A DNA stretch of 64,000 nt from JACDQM01 sp044373315 (GCF_044373315.1 NZ_JBILQK010000006.1:25664-89663); one strand, 5' to 3'. Numbered from the stretch's first letter, positions 8,475-17,805 are shown. A program made the numbers and translations. Notes: generated by a model from the sequence alone, not told the origin.

Positions 8475-9659
8475 TCAGCCCCCCTTTGCGGTGCCGGCCT
8501 TGGCCAACTCGGCAATCTGGCCATCGACAAGATTGCTGCCGGGATTGCGCAGCACCTGAGCGCCAGCCAGCAGGCCGTTGCGGATTGCATAGTGGCCGCG
8601 CCGCGCATCACGCTCGCCCAGCTGTACTTCGGTGCGCATGATCTTGCCATCCTTGAACTGCCAGACCTGGCTGCGCCCGTCCTTGGTTTGCACAGCGCTT
8701 TCTGGCACCGTTGGCAGGCGTCCGCTGCCATCGCCGGTCTGGATGCGCCCCTCGGCGTACAGGCCCGACACCGATGGCGCCTCACCCTCGATGGCGATCA
8801 GCACCTCAACCTGACGCGTCAGCGCGTTGGCCGAGGCATCGATGCGTTTGACACGGCCCTTGAACTCGGTGTCGGGATAACCGTTGACCTTGAAGGCAAC
8901 GGCCTGACCGGCCTTGAGTTCCGGCAGGCGATCGGCCGAGACCCGACCTTCGAAGCGCAGGGTCTCGGGCGCGATCACCTTGACCAGCTCCTTGCCCATC
9001 TGCGCTGTATCGCCGGCCGAGACCTTGCGCTCGCTGACCACGCCATCGAAGGGCGCGCGCACCTCAGTGCGGGTCAGCTGCTGGCGGGCCGAGGCCACGC
9101 GGGCACGTGCCGCCACTAGATCGCTTTGCGCATTGTTGCGGCGGACTTCGGCGTCTTCCATCGCCTGCAGCGAGCTCATGCCCTGGGCCTGCAGCGTCTT
9201 GAGGCGCTGGTGCTGGCGCTCGGCCTGCTCGAAGCTCTGGCCGGAGGCGCGGGCTGCTTCTTCGGCCGAGGCCAGGCTGTCGCGGATCGATGTGTCGTCC
9301 AGGCGCACCAGCAGATCACCGCGCCGCACGCGCTCGCCGTTTTCCTTCAGCACCGCGAGCACCAGCGCTGACACCTCGGCGCGAAGGTCGGCGCGCTTCT
9401 CGGGCAGCAGGCTGCCGGTGACCACAGGGCCGCTGGCCTGATTGCCACCGTCAAGGGTGTGCAGGTCTTCAGCGGACAGCAGCAACGCCTTTGCTGATTG
9501 GCTCGTTGCGGTGGTGGTGGTGGGGCTGGATGCCGGGGCCTTGGCCGACGCGGCCTGAGCCGCAGCATCAGCCTTGTTGTCTTCTGGCTTGCCACAGGCA
9601 ACGAGGGCTGTGGCGAGGGCCAGCAGGCTGGCATGGGCGAGAAGGCTGTGACGCATCAT
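8475..9659 (-). CDS. RND efflux periplasmic adaptor (membrane fusion) lipoprotein
   Basis: The 394-residue product begins with a lipoprotein signal peptide whose lipobox ends ATALVAC-G at Cys22. A low-complexity Ala/Ser/Thr linker follows. Next come a biotinyl-lipoyl-like half motif (VLKENGERVRRGDLLVRLDD), a coiled-coil hairpin (ARASGQSFEQAERQHQRLK onward), the second lipoyl half (VRAPFDGVVSERKVSAGD), a beta-barrel and a membrane-proximal domain. It bridges the RND permease encoded 3 bp downstream to an outer-membrane channel. An upstream in-frame start 27 codons earlier was rejected because it would bury the signal peptide. Confidence 0.92.
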   Translation of the reverse strand: MMRHSLLAHASLLALATALVACGKPEDNKADAAAQAASAKAPASSPTTTTATSQSAKALLLSAEDLHTLDGGNQASGPVVTGSLLPEKRADLRAEVSALVLAVLKENGERVRRGDLLVRLDDTSIRDSLASAEEAARASGQSFEQAERQHQRLKTLQAQGMSSLQAMEDAEVRRNNAQSDLVAARARVASARQQLTRTEVRAPFDGVVSERKVSAGDTAQMGKELVKVIAPETLRFEGRVSADRLPELKAGQAVAFKVNGYPDTEFKGRVKRIDASANALTRQVEVLIAIEGEAPSVSGLYAEGRIQTGDGSGRLPTVPESAVQTKDGRSQVWQFKDGKIMRTEVQLGERDARRGHYAIRNGLLAGAQVLRNPGSNLVDGQIAELAKAGTAKGG

Positions 9660-9679
9660 TCCTTGGTCTCCGGCGGTGA

Positions 9680-9771
9680 GAGGCGCAGTCGCCTCTTCTG
9701 AAGCGGCGCATCTTGCCACGCGTCGATTCCGCCAATGCATCGATGTGCGACGAACGCAAGGCCTGCGTTCG
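9680..9771. other. Two short hairpins between the DUF1178 gene and the RND adaptor gene
   Basis: A hairpin with arms GAGGCG/CGCCTC and loop CAGT lies at 9680-9695. A second, with arms CGAACGCA/TGCGTTCG and loop AGGCC, lies at 9751-9771. The second sits 47 bp beyond the stop codon of the DUF1178 gene on the minus strand and could end that transcript. No T-run follows it, so terminator function is doubtful. Confidence 0.4.
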
Positions 9772-9817
9772 TGAACTGCGGCATCAGCGGATGAGTTGCC
9801 CGCGCACCCCTGCTTTG

Positions 9818-10309
9818 CTATTGCAGCTCTCGCTTGTCGATCAACGGCAAGGCGAGCAGCTCGATGCCCTCCTCCTGCAGCGCATGGGCCTCCTTCACCG
9901 AGGTTTGTCCGCGGATACCGCGCGCCTCTGTCTCGCCGTAGTGGATGCGCCGCGCTTCTTCGGCGAAGCGTTGACCGACATCTTCGGTTTGCGCGAGGAC
10001 CTGGGCAAGCGCGCGTGCGGCCAAGGCCTGCAGTTGCTGGTGCAGCGGATCTGCTTCGGCCGGGGTGCGCTCGATCGCGGTGCCGGCGGGCGCCGTCACA
10101 GCAGAAGTGTCTGATGCTGTTTCGGGCCGGGCGTCGCGCAGATGCGAGACGTTCAAGCGAGGCGCGCTTGGCAGACGCTGGACCTGGTCATGGCCGCAAA
10201 CCGGGCACGTCAGCAGCTTTCGTTGCTGCTGGGTCTCGTAGTCTGCGGAAGATCCGAACCAGCCTTCGAAGCGATGGCCGGCCGTGCATCCCAGGTTGAG
10301 GACGATCAT
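9818..10309 (-). CDS. DUF1178 family protein
   Basis: This is a 163-residue soluble protein. The N-terminus MIVLNLGCTAGHRFEGWFGS and the CPVCGH pair near residue 36 are typical of DUF1178, whose N-terminal part resembles a small zinc-ribbon regulatory domain. The C-terminal half (RALAQVLAQTEDVGQRFAEEARRIHYGE) is helical. Function is unknown. It is co-directional with the NUDIX and DUF2818 genes downstream of the nuo operon, with 25 bp to the NUDIX stop, so it may be the last gene of the same transcript. Confidence 0.85.
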   Translation of the reverse strand: MIVLNLGCTAGHRFEGWFGSSADYETQQQRKLLTCPVCGHDQVQRLPSAPRLNVSHLRDARPETASDTSAVTAPAGTAIERTPAEADPLHQQLQALAARALAQVLAQTEDVGQRFAEEARRIHYGETEARGIRGQTSVKEAHALQEEGIELLALPLIDKRELQ

Positions 10310-10334
10310 GGGGCGATGATAGGTCGCATACCGC

Positions 10335-10940
10335 TCAGGCGATCTGCTGCCAGTCCAATGCCCATGCGCCCGACTGCCAACGCTGCAGCCACAGCAAGCC
10401 GATCAGCGTCTTGGCGTCCGTCAGCTGACCACCCGCAGCCAAGGCATCCAGCTCTTCAGTGCTGTGGAACACGACGTCAAGGAACTCACCATCGTCAAGC
10501 TGGCGTGTCCCGGCGCGCAAGCCCCGCGCGAAGAAGATCTCGATGCCCTCGTCCGAATAGGCGATGGCGTTGTGCAGCACGCCGGCGTGGGCCCAGCTTG
10601 TGGCGGTGTAGCCGGTTTCCTCGGCCAATTCGCGTCGGGCGCAGTCCAGCGCGGATTCGGCAGGATCCAGCTTGCCTGCCGGAAACTCAAGCATCACGCG
10701 CTGCATGGGGTAGCGGAACTGCCGCTCCATCACCAGACGACCATCATCCAGAAGCGGCACGATCATTACCGCACCGGGGTGGACGATGTACTCGCGCGAG
10801 GCATGCTTGCCGTTCGGCAGCAGCACGCTGTCGCGGCGAACGTTCAGGAAATGACCTTGGTAAACCAGGCTCGTGTCGGCTTGTCGCTCTTGGAGACGCG
10901 CAAGTTCGGCTGGATCACTGTCCTCGCCTTCAGTCCTCAT
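10335..10940 (-). CDS. NUDIX hydrolase, ADP-ribose pyrophosphatase type
   Basis: The 201-residue product carries a complete Nudix box, GX5EX7REUXEEXGU, in GKLDPAESALDCARRELAEETGY. The preceding GAVMIVPLLDDGRLVMERQFRYP and the upstream VYQGHFLNVRRDSVLLPNG are typical of the ADP-ribose pyrophosphatase (NudF-like) group, which hydrolyses ADP-ribose to AMP and ribose 5-phosphate. Start at MRTEGEDSD. Upstream in-frame codons exist but overlap the DUF2818 gene, which is clearly coding. The first 11 bp overlap the DUF2818 end, suggesting coupling at the tail of the nuo operon. Confidence 0.9.
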   Translation of the reverse strand: MRTEGEDSDPAELARLQERQADTSLVYQGHFLNVRRDSVLLPNGKHASREYIVHPGAVMIVPLLDDGRLVMERQFRYPMQRVMLEFPAGKLDPAESALDCARRELAEETGYTATSWAHAGVLHNAIAYSDEGIEIFFARGLRAGTRQLDDGEFLDVVFHSTEELDALAAGGQLTDAKTLIGLLWLQRWQSGAWALDWQQIA

Positions 10941-11238
10941 GGCGCCCGCGGCGCAGGTAGCGCCAGACGAAGCCTGGGAAGCCCAGCGTGACGAACAGGC
11001 ACAGCGCGGCCGCATAGAACTCCCAGCGCTGCGGGTGGCGCTGGCCGACGTGGGATTCAAACAGCATGCCGGCCGAAAGGCTGAGCGCTGCAAGCAGGCA
11101 CAGCTCAAGCGCACGCCAAGCAAACGGCTTGTCCTTGAGATAAGGGCCAACCAGCAGAATGCGGTTGCTGAGATACGGTAGGTTGGCTGCCAGCAGCATC
11201 AGCGCGAGCAGCAGCCAGACCAGGGCGCTCTGGTTCAT
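10930..11238 (-). CDS. DUF2818 family membrane protein
   Basis: This 102-residue protein has three hydrophobic segments (ALVWLLLALMLLAANLPYL, LELCLLAALSLSAGMLF and FYAAALCLFVTLGFPGFVW) and a basic C-terminus. The short LPYLSNRILL signature matches DUF2818, a betaproteobacterial family usually encoded right after nuoN. The gap to nuoN is 22 bp. An accessory role with complex I is suggested by position only. Start at MNQSALVW, which agrees with the first membrane helix. Confidence 0.82.
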   Translation of the reverse strand: MNQSALVWLLLALMLLAANLPYLSNRILLVGPYLKDKPFAWRALELCLLAALSLSAGMLFESHVGQRHPQRWEFYAAALCLFVTLGFPGFVWRYLRRGRHED

Positions 11239-11260
11239 ATCAGTTTGCCGACTGTGCGGT

Positions 11261-12739
11261 TCAGTGGCCCAAGGCCATGATGGCCTGGGCACAGAGGGCC
11301 ATCAAACCGCCGGGCAGCAGGCCGAAGATCAGCACGGCAGCGCCGTTGATCGAGAGCACAGCGCGCATGTCCGCTGGAGCGCGGAGCTCGGCAGTATCCG
11401 TCGGCGCATCAAAGAACATCGTCTTGATGACACGCAGGTAGTAGTAGGCACCGATCAAGGACATCACCACCGCCGCAATCGCCATGCCGATGTACAGGCT
11501 CTGCCCCGTGGCAACCAGGGCCTGCAGCACGGACAGCTTGGCATAGAAGCCCGCGGTAGGCGGGATGCCGGCCAGCGACAGCATGAACAAGGTCATCAGC
11601 GCTGCATACCAGGGACTGCGCTTGGCCAGACCGGCGAGGTCTGCAATCTCCTCAGCCTCATGGCCTTGGCGGGAAAGCAGCAAGATGATGCCGAAGCTAC
11701 CCAACGTCGTCATCACGTAGACGACCAAGTAGAACATCGCTGAGCTGTAGGCATTGGTGGCCGGCAGCGAGCTGCCCCCGATCACGCCAGCGGCCATGGC
11801 CAGCAGCATGAAGCCCATCTGCGCGATGGTCGAGTAGGCCAGCATGCGCTTAAGGTTGGTCTGTGCGATGGCGGCCAGGTTGCCTGTCACCAGCGACACC
11901 ACGGACAGCACCAGCAGCATCTGCTGCCAGTCGAAGGCCAAAGGCATCATGCCTTCCACCAGCAGGCGCATGGTGATGGCAAATGCAGCCAGCTTCGGGG
12001 CCGCACCGATCAGCAGCGTCACGGCGGTCGGGGCGCCTTGGTAGACATCGGGCACCCACATGTGGAATGGTGCTGCGCCGAGCTTGAAGGCTAGGCCGGC
12101 GACGATGAAGACGACGCCGAAGACCAATACCGACTTGTTCGGTGCGCCGCTGGTCACGACCTGCAAGACCTCAGGAATCGACAGCGAGCCGGTGGCGCCA
12201 TACATCATCGACAAGCCATAGAGCAGGAAGCCGCTGGCCAGCGCGCCGAGCACGAAGTACTTCATCGCCGCTTCGGTCGAGATCACATGGTCCCGACGCA
12301 GTGCTACCAGAGCGTAGAGCGACAGGCTCATCAACTCCAACCCGAGGTAGATCACCAGGAAGTTGGAGGCTTGCAGCATCACGCAGATACCGAGCAAGGA
12401 GAACAAGCTGAGGGTGAAGAGCTCCCCTTTCAGGATGTCCCGCTCGGCCGCATAGGGACGGGCATAGACCAGGGTCACCAGCGTTGCAAGGCAGGCGAAG
12501 AAGGCCAGCAGGTGGCCCATCGGGTCGGCGACCACCATGCCTTGCATCGCGATCTGGGTTTCACCAGCGTTGAAGTAACTCAGGTGCATGGCGCCCACGA
12601 CCACCAGGGTCAGCTGGGTCAGCCAGTAGGTTGGGCGGCGTTGCGGGTCAGTGACCCACAGATCGACCAGAGCGACCACGCAGGCCATGGTCAGCAGAAT
12701 GATTTCGGGATAAACCGCGAGCCAGTTGAAGGAGTTCAT
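11261..12739 (-). CDS. nuoN: NADH-quinone oxidoreductase subunit N
   Basis: This 492-residue, multi-helix antiporter-like subunit belongs to the membrane arm of complex I and takes part in proton translocation. Conserved features include the glutamate-bearing helix LELMSLSLYALVALRRD near residue 135, the lysine region VAGLAFKLGAAPFHMWVPDVYQGAPT near 215, and NLKRMLAYSTIAQMGFMLLAM near 295. Length fits the family. It is the last nuo gene, 14 bp after nuoM, and is followed by DUF2818. Confidence 0.97.
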   Translation of the reverse strand: MNSFNWLAVYPEIILLTMACVVALVDLWVTDPQRRPTYWLTQLTLVVVGAMHLSYFNAGETQIAMQGMVVADPMGHLLAFFACLATLVTLVYARPYAAERDILKGELFTLSLFSLLGICVMLQASNFLVIYLGLELMSLSLYALVALRRDHVISTEAAMKYFVLGALASGFLLYGLSMMYGATGSLSIPEVLQVVTSGAPNKSVLVFGVVFIVAGLAFKLGAAPFHMWVPDVYQGAPTAVTLLIGAAPKLAAFAITMRLLVEGMMPLAFDWQQMLLVLSVVSLVTGNLAAIAQTNLKRMLAYSTIAQMGFMLLAMAAGVIGGSSLPATNAYSSAMFYLVVYVMTTLGSFGIILLLSRQGHEAEEIADLAGLAKRSPWYAALMTLFMLSLAGIPPTAGFYAKLSVLQALVATGQSLYIGMAIAAVVMSLIGAYYYLRVIKTMFFDAPTDTAELRAPADMRAVLSINGAAVLIFGLLPGGLMALCAQAIMALGH

Positions 12740-12753
12740 TTTCGGTCAGGCCC

Positions 12754-14229
12754 TCAGTTCAGTTTGCTGGTGGCCACATGCTTGAGCAGCTCGGTGACCG
12801 AGACCTGCATCACATCTGTGAACGGTTTGGGGTACACGCCCATCCAGATCACGGCAACGGCCAGCACGGCCAGCATGGTGAATTCGCGGGCGTTGATGTC
12901 CTTGAGTTCACGCACATGGTCGTTGGTGATCGCGCCAAAGTAGACGCGCTTGTACATCCACAGCGTGTAGGCAGCGCCGAAGATCAGTGCCGTAGCTGCG
13001 ATCGCGCCCAGCCAGAAGTTGTACTTCACCGTGCCGAGGATCACCATCCACTCGCCGACGAAACCAGCGGTCGCCGGCAGGCCGCAATTAGCCATGGCGA
13101 ACAGCAGCGCGAAGGCGGCAAACTTGGGCATCGTGTTGACGACACCGCCATAGGCGGCGATCTCGCGGCTGTGCACCCGGTCGTACAGCACGCCGATGCA
13201 CAGAAACATGGCGCCGGAGACGAAACCGTGCGAGATCATCTGCACCAGCGCGCCAGCCACCCCCAGTTCGTTGAAGATGAAGAAGCCCAGCGTAACGAAG
13301 CCCATATGCGCGATCGACGAATAGGCGACCAGCTTCTTCATGTCCTGCTGCACCAGGGCCACCAGACCAATATAGACCACGGCGATCAACGACAGCGTGA
13401 TCATGAGCCAGTCAAACTCGCGGGCAGCATCCGGGGCGATCGGCATCGAGAAACGCAGGAAGCCGTAGGCGCCCAGCTTCAGCATGATGGCGGCCAGCAC
13501 CACCGAGCCGCCGGTGGGCGCCTCGACGTGGGCATCCGGAAGCCAGGTGTGCACCGGCCACATCGGCACTTTCACAGAGAAGGCAGCAAAGAAGGCAAAG
13601 AACAGCAGGGTCTGCGCGTTCAATGGCAGCGGCAGCTTGTGCCAGGTCTGGATGTCGAAGCTGCCACCGGACTTGACGTACAGGTACAGCAAGGCAATCA
13701 GCATCAGCAGCGAACCGGCCAGCGTGTAGAGGAAGAACTTGAACGCGGCATAGACGCGACGAGGCCCACCCCAGACGCCGATGATGATGTACATCGGAAT
13801 CAGCGTCGCCTCGAAGAACACATAGAACAGCATGCCGTCCAGTGCCGAGAACACGCCGACCATCAGGCCGGACAGGATCAGGAAGGCGCCCATGTACTGA
13901 TGGACGCGATCCTCGATCACCTCCCAGGCCGCGACCACGACGATCACGGTGATGAAGGCGGTCAGCGGCACGAACCACATCGAGATGCCGTCCACGCCGA
14001 GGTGGTAGTGGATGTTGAAGCGCTCGATCCACAGCAGCTTCTCGCTGAACTGCATGGCAGCGCTCGAGGTGTCGAATCCACTGATGAGCGGCAGCGTCAC
14101 CGCGAAGCTCGCCAGAGCGGCAATCAAAGCCATCCAGCGCACATTGTTGGCCTGGTTGTCACGCCCATAAGCCAGCAGCACCAAGCCGCTGACGATGGGC
14201 AACCAGATAGCAAGACTAAGCAATCCCAT
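12754..14229 (-). CDS. nuoM: NADH-quinone oxidoreductase subunit M
   Basis: This 491-residue antiporter-like membrane subunit of complex I has about 14 helices. It shows the conserved glutamate segment FYVFFEATLIPMYIIIGVWGG near residue 140, the lysine and histidine helices in FAAFSVKVPMWPVHTWLPDAHVEAPTGGSV near 220, and QDMKKLVAYSSIAHMGFVTLG near 290. It sits between nuoL (18 bp) and nuoN (14 bp). Start MGLLSLAIWLPIV begins directly with the first helix. Confidence 0.97.
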   Translation of the reverse strand: MGLLSLAIWLPIVSGLVLLAYGRDNQANNVRWMALIAALASFAVTLPLISGFDTSSAAMQFSEKLLWIERFNIHYHLGVDGISMWFVPLTAFITVIVVVAAWEVIEDRVHQYMGAFLILSGLMVGVFSALDGMLFYVFFEATLIPMYIIIGVWGGPRRVYAAFKFFLYTLAGSLLMLIALLYLYVKSGGSFDIQTWHKLPLPLNAQTLLFFAFFAAFSVKVPMWPVHTWLPDAHVEAPTGGSVVLAAIMLKLGAYGFLRFSMPIAPDAAREFDWLMITLSLIAVVYIGLVALVQQDMKKLVAYSSIAHMGFVTLGFFIFNELGVAGALVQMISHGFVSGAMFLCIGVLYDRVHSREIAAYGGVVNTMPKFAAFALLFAMANCGLPATAGFVGEWMVILGTVKYNFWLGAIAATALIFGAAYTLWMYKRVYFGAITNDHVRELKDINAREFTMLAVLAVAVIWMGVYPKPFTDVMQVSVTELLKHVATSKLN

Positions 14230-14247
14230 TCTTGTTCTCCGCCCTGA

Positions 14248-16293
14248 TCAAAGACCTGCCAAGGCCTTGAATTGGGGCCATATGTAGGGCCACAGCTGCC
14301 AGCTCATCAGGCCGATCACGCCAAGAATCATCACCAGCGCGTACCAATAGAGGTGGCCGGTCTGGACGCGGCGCACGATGCCGGCAATGCCGCCGACCAT
14401 GCGCGCCGAGCCGTTGACGATCACGCCGTCGATGATGGCCTGATCGCCACCCTTCCAGAGGCCGGTTCCGAGACCGCGCGCGGCACGCGCCAGGATGTTC
14501 TCGTTGATCCAGTCCATGAAGTACTTGTTCTCCATGACCACGACCAGCGGGCGAAGGACCCTGCCCAGCGTGGCCGGGATGGCGGGAGCGATGATGTAGA
14601 ACACATAGGCGGTCACGACACCGCCCAGCGCCAGCCAGAACGGGAGCGTCTGCAGACCATGCAAGGCCATCGCGCCAGCGCCATGGAAATGCTCGGTCAG
14701 GTACTTCATCGCCTGATGGATGTCGTGGTTGACGAAGATCGCGTCCTTGAACAGATCGCCGAACAGCATCGGCTGAATCGCCATGAAACCGATCACCACC
14801 GACGGGATGGCCAGCAGGATGAGCGGTGCGGTGACCACCCAGGGCGACTCATGCGGCTCATGGTGTTCACCATGGTCGTCGTGGTGGTCATGCTCGCCCG
14901 GGAACGGCTTGTGATGGAAGTTTTCCTTGCCGTGGAAGACCAGGAAATACATGCGGAAGGAGTAGAACGCAGTCACGAACACGCCGGCAACGACGGCGAA
15001 GTAGGCGAAGCTGGCGGCAGGCAGATTGCTGGCGCCGACGGCCAGAATGATCGAGTCCTTCGAGAAGAAACCCGAGAACAGCGGCGTGCCGATCAGCGCC
15101 AGCGAGCCCAGCAACGAGGTGATCCAGGTGATGGGCATGTACTTGCGCAGGCCGCCCATGTTGCGGATGTCCTGATCATGGTGCATGCCAATGATCACCG
15201 AGCCGGCGCCGAGGAACAGCAGGGCCTTGAAGAAGGCGTGCGTCATCAGATGGAACACGGCCACCGAGTAGGCTGAGACGCCCAGCGCCACTGTCATATA
15301 GCCCAGTTGCGACAGCGTCGAATAGGCCACCACGCGCTTGATGTCGTTCTGGATGATGCCCAGGAAGCCCATGAACAGCGCAGTGATCGCGCCGATCACC
15401 AGCACGAAGTTCAGTGCGGTGTCCGACAGCTCGAACAGCGGGCTGAAGCGCGCGACCATGAAGATGCCGGCCGTCACCATAGTTGCCGCGTGGATCAGTG
15501 CGGAGATCGGCGTAGGGCCTTCCATCGAGTCGGGCAGCCAGACATGCAGGGGGAACTGCGCGCTCTTGCCCATCGCGCCGATGAACAGGCAGATGCACGC
15601 CACTGTCAGCATCATCCAGTCGCTGCCCCACAGCGGCATGTTGAATTTGATCTGCGAGAGTTCGCCCGCCTTGGCAAAGGTCTCGGTGTAGTTCAGCGAA
15701 CCGCCGTAGGCTACCAGCAGACCGATGCCGAGGATGAAGCCGAAGTCACCCACCCGGTTGACCAGGAAGGCCTTCATATTGGCGAAGATGGCTGTCGGCT
15801 TGGTGTACCAGAAGCCGATCAGCAGATAAGACACCAGGCCCACCGCTTCCCAACCGAAGAACAGCTGCAGCATGTTGTTGCTCATCACGAGCATCAACAT
15901 CGAGAAGGTGAACAGCGAGATGTAGCTGAAGAAGCGCTGGTAGCCCGGATCTTCTTCCATGTAGCCGATGGTGTAGATGTGGACCATCAGCGACACAAAG
16001 GTCACCACGCACATCATCATCGCGCTTAGGCCGTCGACCAGGAACCCGATCTCCATCTTCAGGCCGCCGATGACCATCCACTCATAGAGCGTCTGGTTGA
16101 AGCGTGCGCCGTCGATGGCGACCGACTTCAGCGTCATTGCCGAGATGATGAAGGCGATCAGCACGCCCAGGATCGTGACCCAGTGCGTCAGGCGGCGGCC
16201 GATCAGGTTGCCGAAGAAACCGGCGACGATGGCACCAACCAGCGGCGCCATCGGCACCGCCAGCAGCATGTTCTGTGAGAGTGTTGCGGACAT
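14248..16293 (-). CDS. nuoL: NADH-quinone oxidoreductase subunit L
   Basis: At 681 residues this is the longest membrane subunit of complex I, with about 14 antiporter helices, the lateral amphipathic helix and a final anchor helix (GHLYWYALVMILGVIGLM). Conserved marks are FFGWEAVGLVSYLLIGFWY near residue 150, GKSAQFPLHVWLPDSMEGPTPISALIHAATMV near 240 and NDIKRVVAYSTLSQLGYM near 315. A His-rich loop (EHDHHDDHGEHHEPHE) lies near residue 475, between helices, and may bind metal or simply be a flexible loop. The gap to nuoK is 7 bp. Confidence 0.97.
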   Translation of the reverse strand: MSATLSQNMLLAVPMAPLVGAIVAGFFGNLIGRRLTHWVTILGVLIAFIISAMTLKSVAIDGARFNQTLYEWMVIGGLKMEIGFLVDGLSAMMMCVVTFVSLMVHIYTIGYMEEDPGYQRFFSYISLFTFSMLMLVMSNNMLQLFFGWEAVGLVSYLLIGFWYTKPTAIFANMKAFLVNRVGDFGFILGIGLLVAYGGSLNYTETFAKAGELSQIKFNMPLWGSDWMMLTVACICLFIGAMGKSAQFPLHVWLPDSMEGPTPISALIHAATMVTAGIFMVARFSPLFELSDTALNFVLVIGAITALFMGFLGIIQNDIKRVVAYSTLSQLGYMTVALGVSAYSVAVFHLMTHAFFKALLFLGAGSVIIGMHHDQDIRNMGGLRKYMPITWITSLLGSLALIGTPLFSGFFSKDSIILAVGASNLPAASFAYFAVVAGVFVTAFYSFRMYFLVFHGKENFHHKPFPGEHDHHDDHGEHHEPHESPWVVTAPLILLAIPSVVIGFMAIQPMLFGDLFKDAIFVNHDIHQAMKYLTEHFHGAGAMALHGLQTLPFWLALGGVVTAYVFYIIAPAIPATLGRVLRPLVVVMENKYFMDWINENILARAARGLGTGLWKGGDQAIIDGVIVNGSARMVGGIAGIVRRVQTGHLYWYALVMILGVIGLMSWQLWPYIWPQFKALAGL

Positions 16294-16300
16294 GTTCTGC

Positions 16301-16612
16301 TTAGCCCTTCAAGGCGTCCAGTTCTTCCACATTGATGCTGGCGCGGTTGCGGAACACGACCACCAGAATCGCCAGACCGATGGCCGACTCAGCGGCTGCC
16401 ACGGTGAGGATGAAGAAGACGAAGACCTGTCCCGCCATATCGCCCAGATAGTGCGAGAAGGCCACGAAGTTCAGGTTGACCGCCAGCAGCATCAGCTCGA
16501 TAGCCATCAGCAGCACGATCAGGTTCTTGCGGTTCAGGAAGATGCCGATCACCGACAGCGCAAACAAGATTGCGCCCAGCGTCAGGAAATGCCCGAGAGT
16601 CAATCCGGCCAT
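16301..16612 (-). CDS. nuoK: NADH-quinone oxidoreductase subunit K
   Basis: This 103-residue subunit has three helices. The two functionally important membrane glutamates lie in the IELMLLAVNLNF helix and the VAAAESAIGLAILVVVFR helix. Its start overlaps the nuoJ stop by one base (TGATG). It couples quinone reduction to proton movement together with NuoA, H and J. Length and motif order match the family. Confidence 0.96.
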   Translation of the reverse strand: MAGLTLGHFLTLGAILFALSVIGIFLNRKNLIVLLMAIELMLLAVNLNFVAFSHYLGDMAGQVFVFFILTVAAAESAIGLAILVVVFRNRASINVEELDALKG

Positions 16613-17247
16613 CAGACGCCTCCGTTGCTGTTGTTGTCGGCCGCCGGCGCTTCGACCGTCGGCTTGACCTTGATGATGCGCAGGCGGTCCGCCTTGGTGA
16701 CCTTCACCTGTTCGGCAGGGTTCTGGTAGCGCGAGTCCTTGCGTTGACGCAGCGTGAGCGCAATCGCAGCGATGATGGCCACCAGCAGCAGTACGGCAGC
16801 GATCTGCAGCGGGTACAGGTAGTGGGTGTAGATCTCGATGCCCAGGAGCTTGGTGTTCCCCATCTTCGCGGCGGCCGGGCTCAGTTCAGGCACGTTGCTG
16901 ACGCGGAATCCGCTCATCAGGATGGCGGCCATCTCCAGTGCGATCAGGGCACCGACGAATCCGGCGAGCGGCAGATGCTTGTAGAAGCCCTCGCGCACCC
17001 GGTCAGAGCCGATGTCCAGCATCATCACGACGAAGAGGAACAGCACCATCACGGCGCCGATGTAGACGAGCACCAGCGTGATAGCCAGGAATTCGGCCTT
17101 CAGCAGCATCCAGATGCAGGACGCACTGAAGAAAGCCAGAATCAGGAACAGGGCCGAGTGGACGGTGCTGCGCGCAGTGATCACGCGAAACGATGCCCCC
17201 AAGAGAACAGCCGAGAAAAAGTAGAAGAGCGCGGTGATGGTGTCCAT
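16612..17247 (-). CDS. nuoJ: NADH-quinone oxidoreductase subunit J
   Basis: This 211-residue membrane subunit has five helices. The pi-bulge helix region VLVYIGAVMVLFLFVVMMLDI near residue 60 is the family signature. The C-terminus is a long charged tail ending in an Asn/Gly-rich stretch. Start at MDTITALFYFF begins the first helix; eight more codons upstream are in frame but have no better support. It is coupled to nuoK by a one-base overlap. Confidence 0.95.
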   Translation of the reverse strand: MDTITALFYFFSAVLLGASFRVITARSTVHSALFLILAFFSASCIWMLLKAEFLAITLVLVYIGAVMVLFLFVVMMLDIGSDRVREGFYKHLPLAGFVGALIALEMAAILMSGFRVSNVPELSPAAAKMGNTKLLGIEIYTHYLYPLQIAAVLLLVAIIAAIALTLRQRKDSRYQNPAEQVKVTKADRLRIIKVKPTVEAPAADNNSNGGV

Positions 17248-17306
17248 GCGATTCCCGCAGGTACTGCTCAAGCTTGCGTCCTGCGGCTAGGCAGGACGCG
17301 CAGGCT

Positions 17307-17795
17307 TCAGCGGTACTTGGCGTCGGCCTCCTTGCTGGCAGCGATTTCTGGTTCGAAGCGATCCCCGACAGCCAGCAGCATCTCCTTGGTGAAGTAGAGG
17401 TCGCCGCGCTTTTCGCCGTGGTATTCGAAGATATTGGTCTCGACGATCGAGTCCACCGGGCAGCTTTCTTCGCAGAAGCCGCAGAAGATGCACTTGGTCA
17501 GGTCGATGTCATAGCGGGTGGTGCGACGCGATCCGTCGGCTCGCACATCGCTTTCGATGGTGATCGCCATCGCGGGGCAGACGGCTTCGCACAGCTTGCA
17601 GGCGATGCAGCGCTCTTCCCCGTTTTCATAACGGCGCAGTGCATGCAGGCCGCGGAAGCGCGGCGACAGCGGCGTCTTCTCTTCCGGGAACTGCACCGTG
17701 ATGTTGCGCGACAGGAAATGGCGGCCGGTCAGGGCCATGCCCTTGAACAGCTCGGTGAGCATGAAGCTCTTGACGAAATGGCTGAAGGAGCTCAT
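17307..17795 (-). CDS. nuoI: NADH-quinone oxidoreductase subunit I (two 4Fe-4S clusters)
   Basis: This 162-residue peripheral subunit carries clusters N6a and N6b. The ligands are seen in CIACKLCEAVCPAMAI and CIFCGFCEESCPVDSI, each a CxxCxxCxxxCP motif. The N-terminal amphipathic helix (FVKSFMLTELFKGMALTGR) anchors it to the membrane arm. It lies 10 bp after nuoH in the operon. Confidence 0.97.
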   Translation of the reverse strand: MSSFSHFVKSFMLTELFKGMALTGRHFLSRNITVQFPEEKTPLSPRFRGLHALRRYENGEERCIACKLCEAVCPAMAITIESDVRADGSRRTTRYDIDLTKCIFCGFCEESCPVDSIVETNIFEYHGEKRGDLYFTKEMLLAVGDRFEPEIAASKEADAKYR

Positions 17796-17805
17796 TGCAG
17801 CAGAC

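Noticed and set aside
12778..14247. A 489-codon plus-strand frame opposite nuoM
   Set aside because: It is a GC shadow of a conserved complex I gene; no ribosome site or recognisable domain.
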